Shown: one piece after another, positions 60,705-64,000 of the stretch
How positions within the stretch are numbered: the stretch's first letter is position 1
Layout: each line of letters begins with the position of its first letter
Source: Proteus mirabilis ATCC 29906
GTDB taxonomy: Bacteria; Pseudomonadota; Gammaproteobacteria; Enterobacterales; Enterobacteriaceae
Assembly: GCF_000160755.1 (NCBI RefSeq)
Contig: NZ_GG668577.1
Span: 131,726 to 195,725, forward strand
Length of the DNA stretch: 64,000 nt
Direction of reading: 5' to 3'
Position numbers and translations under genes: made by a program
Notes under the pieces: model-generated
Databases searched by the model: none
The model's input: the letters and a program-made list of their open reading frames with translations, nothing else
Told to the model about the DNA's origin: nothing

Positions 60705-62462
60705 TTATTTATTCGATTGACGTTTTGCTTGTTGTAATTTTTCATACGCGGCTAATAAAGATTGATGAACAGGCAAATTCGCTAATGATGGAGCTATGGG
60801 TTGCAAGCCATAAAAAGGTTGTTTACCTTCAATTGCATTTAATGCAGCTTGCAGTGTTTCCTCGCCATACATACGAGAAAAAGCCTCCATATATTGTGCA
60901 GGCTCACGCTCATGCTCTTCACGTAGGAGTAAAAGATTATGCAGGCAACGATAATAATTTTGACGCGCTGGTGTAAATAATGATGCGTTGAAATCTTGTG
61001 TCCACTCAACCCAAACTAATGCTTGTTCTAAATCGCCACCAGCGAGTGCTAACATTGATTTTAATTCACCTACACGTAAATGACTCCAACCATTATCTTT
61101 ACCCGGTGCAATACCAATCATTTCTCTGATACGAGTAAAGTCATCTAAGCCATCTTCATCAAATTGGCCAATAAGTGAGAGGTACTCTTCTTTTGTGCCA
61201 TGACTTGTTGGTAAAGAAAGAATGGTGTCACGCCAATGGACACCCATAATGTTATTGGCTAGTTGCAGATCTTCAGCAGGATAAATATCGGATAAGCCAG
61301 GGACTAAAATACGGCAAGCATAAACCCCTAAATGGTTATAATCCATAATATACACTTCTGCATCACATTGCTGGCACAGTGACATTAATGTGTGGAATTC
61401 TTCTTCGGTTGAACCACTGAAATCCCAATCAACAAATGGATAGTCTGCATCTTTTTTAAACAGATCCCAACTAATTAAACCACTAGAGTCGATAAAGTGG
61501 GTTTCAAGATTAGTGTGATCACCGACTTCTTCATCATCAAAACTCGGTGGATTGAAAACATCGAGATCTTTAAGGCTACGGCCTTGCAATAACTCAGTAA
61601 CAGTACGCTCTAATGCCACACCAAAATCGGGATGAGCACCAAAAGAAGCGAAACAAGTCCCATTTTGTGGGTTAAACAGCACGACGCAAATAACGGGGAA
61701 TTGTCCCCCTAAAGATGCATCAAAACTAAAAATAGGGAAGCCTTCTTTTTCTAATGTCGTAATAGCTTCAATAACAGCAGGATAACGAGCTAAAACTTCA
61801 TGGGGGATTTTAGGCAAGCTAATTCTTTCGCTGATAATTCTATTTTTGACATAGCGTTCAAACACTTCAGAAAGCCCTTGCACTCGAGCTTCATTTTGCG
61901 TATTTCCTGCTGACATACCATTAGATGCATAAAGATTTGCAATGATATTAACAGGTATATATACAGGTGTTTTATCTGATTGGCGAATAAACGGTAAGGC
62001 ACAAATACCACGTTCTGAATTACTTGATTGTAAATCAACCAGTTCACTGCCACATAGCTCACCTTCAGGATCGTAAAATTGACGTAAACGTGCATCTAAT
62101 AAGCCTTCAGGTACAGCATCATCATCTGTCAGTGGAAACCATTTTTCATTTGGGTAATGAACAAACTCACCTTCTGCAATATCAGCACCTAGCCAGAAAT
62201 CAGAAAAGAAATAATTGGTTGAGAGACGTTCAAAATATTCGCCTAATGCTGAAGCCAATGCTGCTTTTTTAGTAGCACCTTTGCCGTTAGTAAAACATAA
62301 CGGACAATCTTTATCACGAATATGAACAGACCAAACGTTAGGAACAGGATTTAACCATGAAGCTTCTTCAATGTTAAAACCTAACTGAGTTAATTTTTGC
62401 TGAAAGCTAGCGATAGAGTCTTCCAGTGCGGCATCTTTGCCGGGAATAAATGTTTGTGACAT
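60705..62462 (-). CDS. ycaO: YcaO cyclodehydratase-family protein
   Basis: ATP-dependent YcaO-domain protein of 585 residues from the ATG at 62462. The frame extends 14 codons upstream, but MSQTFIPGKDAALEDSI matches E. coli YcaO. The ATP-binding core holds GKGATKKAALASALGEYFERLS and NEARVQGLSEVFERYVKN. In E. coli the protein assists RimO in methylthiolation of ribosomal protein S12. A C-terminal helical domain (about 430-585) follows. No RiPP precursor or partner gene is near, so it is the housekeeping form. In E. coli it is also beside focA. Confidence 0.92.
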   Translation of the reverse strand: MSQTFIPGKDAALEDSIASFQQKLTQLGFNIEEASWLNPVPNVWSVHIRDKDCPLCFTNGKGATKKAALASALGEYFERLSTNYFFSDFWLGADIAEGEFVHYPNEKWFPLTDDDAVPEGLLDARLRQFYDPEGELCGSELVDLQSSNSERGICALPFIRQSDKTPVYIPVNIIANLYASNGMSAGNTQNEARVQGLSEVFERYVKNRIISERISLPKIPHEVLARYPAVIEAITTLEKEGFPIFSFDASLGGQFPVICVVLFNPQNGTCFASFGAHPDFGVALERTVTELLQGRSLKDLDVFNPPSFDDEEVGDHTNLETHFIDSSGLISWDLFKKDADYPFVDWDFSGSTEEEFHTLMSLCQQCDAEVYIMDYNHLGVYACRILVPGLSDIYPAEDLQLANNIMGVHWRDTILSLPTSHGTKEEYLSLIGQFDEDGLDDFTRIREMIGIAPGKDNGWSHLRVGELKSMLALAGGDLEQALVWVEWTQDFNASLFTPARQNYYRCLHNLLLLREEHEREPAQYMEAFSRMYGEETLQAALNAIEGKQPFYGLQPIAPSLANLPVHQSLLAAYEKLQQAKRQSNK

Positions 62463-62689
62463 GGCAGGTTTCATCAATATTTTACGAGTGATAGTTAGGG
62501 GCACATGATACTGAAATCGTCGCTAATGCACTAATTATTTCTCGTGTCGGTTGATTTTAAATAACATTCCTTATCATTAATGCACTAATATATTAGTTCT
62601 TTTGATAAATTCGTTCTATTTATCACGGAATTACTGATAATAAATCATCATAATTGGACGCGATTTTATAGACTCATAAGGATTAAAAA

Positions 62690-63727
62690 ATGATAAGAAA
62701 AACATTGCTAGCCAGCTTATTAACCGTAATTAGTGGTACCGTTTTTGCTTTACCTAATGTGACAATCCTCGCAACTGGGGGAACCATCGCAGGGGGTGGT
62801 GACTCTGCCACTTCTTCAAGCTACACCGCAGGAAAATTAGGCATTGATACATTGATTAATGCCGTACCTGAGGCAAAAAAAGTGGCTAACTTAACAGGCG
62901 AGCAAGTGGTTAATATTGGTTCGCAAGATATGAACGACCAAGTGTGGTTAAAACTGGCGAATAAAATTAATACGGATTGTGATAAAACAGACGGCTTTGT
63001 GATAACCCATGGTACAGATACGATGGAAGAGACCGCCTATTTTCTTGACTTAACCACAGCATGTAAAAAACCGGTGGTGATGGTAGGGGCAATGCGCCCA
63101 GCAACAGCATTAGGTGCTGATGGTCCATTAAACCTCTATAATGCCGTGGTGGTGGCAAGTGATAAAGCATCTGAAAATCGTGGTGTATTAGTTACCATGA
63201 ATAATTCAGTGATCAGTGGTAAAGATGTTGTCAAAATGAATACGACAGAAGTGCAAGCATTCCAGCCGATTAATGCAGGTGCTCAAGGTTATGTTCATGA
63301 TGGTAAAGTACACTATTACACTGCTGCAACACCGCGCGCTGAGAAAGTTGCCTTTGATGTCAGCAAATTAACCGAATTACCAAAAGTAGGTATTGTTTAT
63401 AACTATGCTAATGCATCTGATTTACCGGCTAAAGCGTTTATAGATAACCACTTTAAAGGTATTGTTAGTGCAGGTGTCGGCAATGGTAACTTATATTCTG
63501 ACATCTTAAATACTTTAGCTGATGGTGTAAAAAAAGGTGTTGTTGTGGTTCGTTCAAGTCGTGTTCCGGTTGGATTTACCACACAAAATGGTGAAGTAGA
63601 TGATGCAAAATATGGCTTTATTGCTTCAGAACGTTTAAATCCACAGAAAGCAAGAGTGTTATTACAGTTATCTTTGACAGAAACACAAGATCCCGCCACG
63701 ATCCAAGAAAACTTTGAAAAATATTAA
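62690..63727 (+). CDS. ansB: L-asparaginase II (periplasmic)
   Basis: Hydrolyses asparagine to aspartate and ammonia in the periplasm. The 345-residue precursor has a signal peptide (1-20, ending VFA). The catalytic Thr32 is in ATGGTIAGGG, and Thr109-Asp110 in THGTDTMEET form the second active-site group. Cys97 and the Cys in TTACKKP probably form the disulfide known from E. coli. In E. coli the gene is activated by CRP and FNR; here only half-sites are seen in the 227-base divergent gap with ycaO. AAGGAT precedes the ATG. Confidence 0.95.
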   Translation: MIRKTLLASLLTVISGTVFALPNVTILATGGTIAGGGDSATSSSYTAGKLGIDTLINAVPEAKKVANLTGEQVVNIGSQDMNDQVWLKLANKINTDCDKTDGFVITHGTDTMEETAYFLDLTTACKKPVVMVGAMRPATALGADGPLNLYNAVVVASDKASENRGVLVTMNNSVISGKDVVKMNTTEVQAFQPINAGAQGYVHDGKVHYYTAATPRAEKVAFDVSKLTELPKVGIVYNYANASDLPAKAFIDNHFKGIVSAGVGNGNLYSDILNTLADGVKKGVVVVRSSRVPVGFTTQNGEVDDAKYGFIASERLNPQKARVLLQLSLTETQDPATIQENFEKY

Positions 63728-63754
63728 TTAAATTTTTTGTTTTTTAGTTAAATC

Positions 63755-63795
63755 AGAAAACCATCTGCTGATAAATAGCAGATGGTTTTCTTTGT
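63755..63795. terminator. terminator of ansB
   Basis: AGAAAACCATCTGCT / AGCAGATGGTTTTCT, fifteen-base arms with a seven-base loop, followed by TTTG. It may also serve the convergent frame at the window edge. Confidence 0.85.
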
Positions 63796-63801
63796 TAAAT
63801 A

Positions 63802-63999
63802 TTATTTAATTTTGCGTAACTTAGTATAAATTTTGATATCTTCTCTATTATTTTGAATATTGCTTATATTCTTATCGCGTGTGTGTAACCGTTCTGTCAT
63901 GATAATACCATCATTTATCAGATTACTATCCTCACTAATATCTAAAGTTAAGTTTTTCATTTGGCTAATAGTATTTTTGGGTATTAACCCTATGTATGT
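63802..63999 (-). CDS. C-terminal part of an unidentified gene at the window edge
   Basis: An uninterrupted minus-strand frame of 65 codons runs in from the right edge and stops with TAA at 63804-63802, just beyond the ansB terminator. The visible sequence is polar and rich in Asn, Ile, Lys and Asp (for example ISEDSNLINDGIIMTERLHT) and ends KLRKIK. It is not recognised. In sequence this AT-rich, 65 codons without a stop is suggestive but not proof of a gene. Confidence 0.45.
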   Translation of the reverse strand, partial: TYIGLIPKNTISQMKNLTLDISEDSNLINDGIIMTERLHTRDKNISNIQNNREDIKIYTKLRKIK

Positions 64000-64000
64000 C

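Noticed and set aside
60705-62462. A RiPP biosynthetic cluster around ycaO
   Set aside because: The product matches the housekeeping E. coli YcaO, and no precursor peptide, dehydrogenase or exporter lies nearby.
62520-62689. FNR or CRP boxes upstream of ansB
   Set aside because: Only half-sites (for example TTGATAAATTCGTT) are present. The E. coli gene has such sites, but I could not find a convincing pair here.

Overview
The window is a chromosomal stretch of a low-GC (roughly 38-40 % by eye) enterobacterium. Gene content, near-identity of many products to E. coli proteins, and gene order point to the Morganellaceae, most likely Proteus. Supporting points are fhs (absent from E. coli K-12), gnd lying beside the his operon with no O-antigen genes between them, and the AT-rich intergenic sequence. 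The genus is an inference from memory of protein families, not from a search. Almost everything is core genome. I see no prophage, insertion sequence, CRISPR array, rRNA or tRNA gene.

Layout. 1-4 kb: gnd, the tRNA-editing protein yeaK, and the iron-dependent alcohol dehydrogenase yiaY behind a perfect FNR box. 3.7-11.1 kb: the complete histidine operon hisLGDCBHAFI on the minus strand, with a leader peptide carrying six His codons and an attenuator. 11.4-14.2 kb: yeeZ, a gstB-like glutathione transferase and a DacC-type D,D-carboxypeptidase. 14.3-20 kb: fhs, the serine-use pair sdaC-sdaB, and a very AT-rich gene-free stretch. 20-29.7 kb: ybjG, yjbQ, the small RNA gene rybB with its sigma-E promoter, grxA, ybjC, ybjN, rlmC, the arginine transporter artPIQM, ybjT and lysO. 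30-38.6 kb: the OLD-family nuclease ybjD, macAB, cspD, clpS-clpA and infA. 38.9-52.7 kb: aat, cydDC, trxB, lrp, ftsK (with a 31-residue polyglutamine tract), lolA, rarA and serS. 52.9-64 kb: a small unknown gene, allD, a multipass membrane protein, focA-pflB-pflA behind an FNR box, ycaO, ansB, and the end of an unidentified gene at the right edge.

How the genes work together. Several units serve anaerobic or fermentative carbon and amino-acid metabolism: serine uptake and deamination to pyruvate (sdaCB), pyruvate cleavage to formate and acetyl-CoA (pflAB), formate export (focA), possible capture of formate into folate (fhs), alcohol dehydrogenase (yiaY) and periplasmic asparaginase (ansB). 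A second theme is the envelope and protein quality: dacC, ybjG, lolA, rybB/sigma-E, clpSA/aat (the N-end rule pathway) and macAB. cydDC with trxB serves redox homeostasis, and lrp and ftsK are global regulation and chromosome segregation.

I found no clearly new multi-gene system. The points most worth a second look are non-coding or within known genes: the TGACA/TGTCA half-site array upstream of focA, the inverted repeats and FNR box upstream of yiaY, the polyglutamine microsatellite in ftsK, the rybB locus, two unexplained hairpins (sdaC-sdaB and ftsK-lolA), the 870-bp AT-rich gap, and the orphan 110-residue protein.
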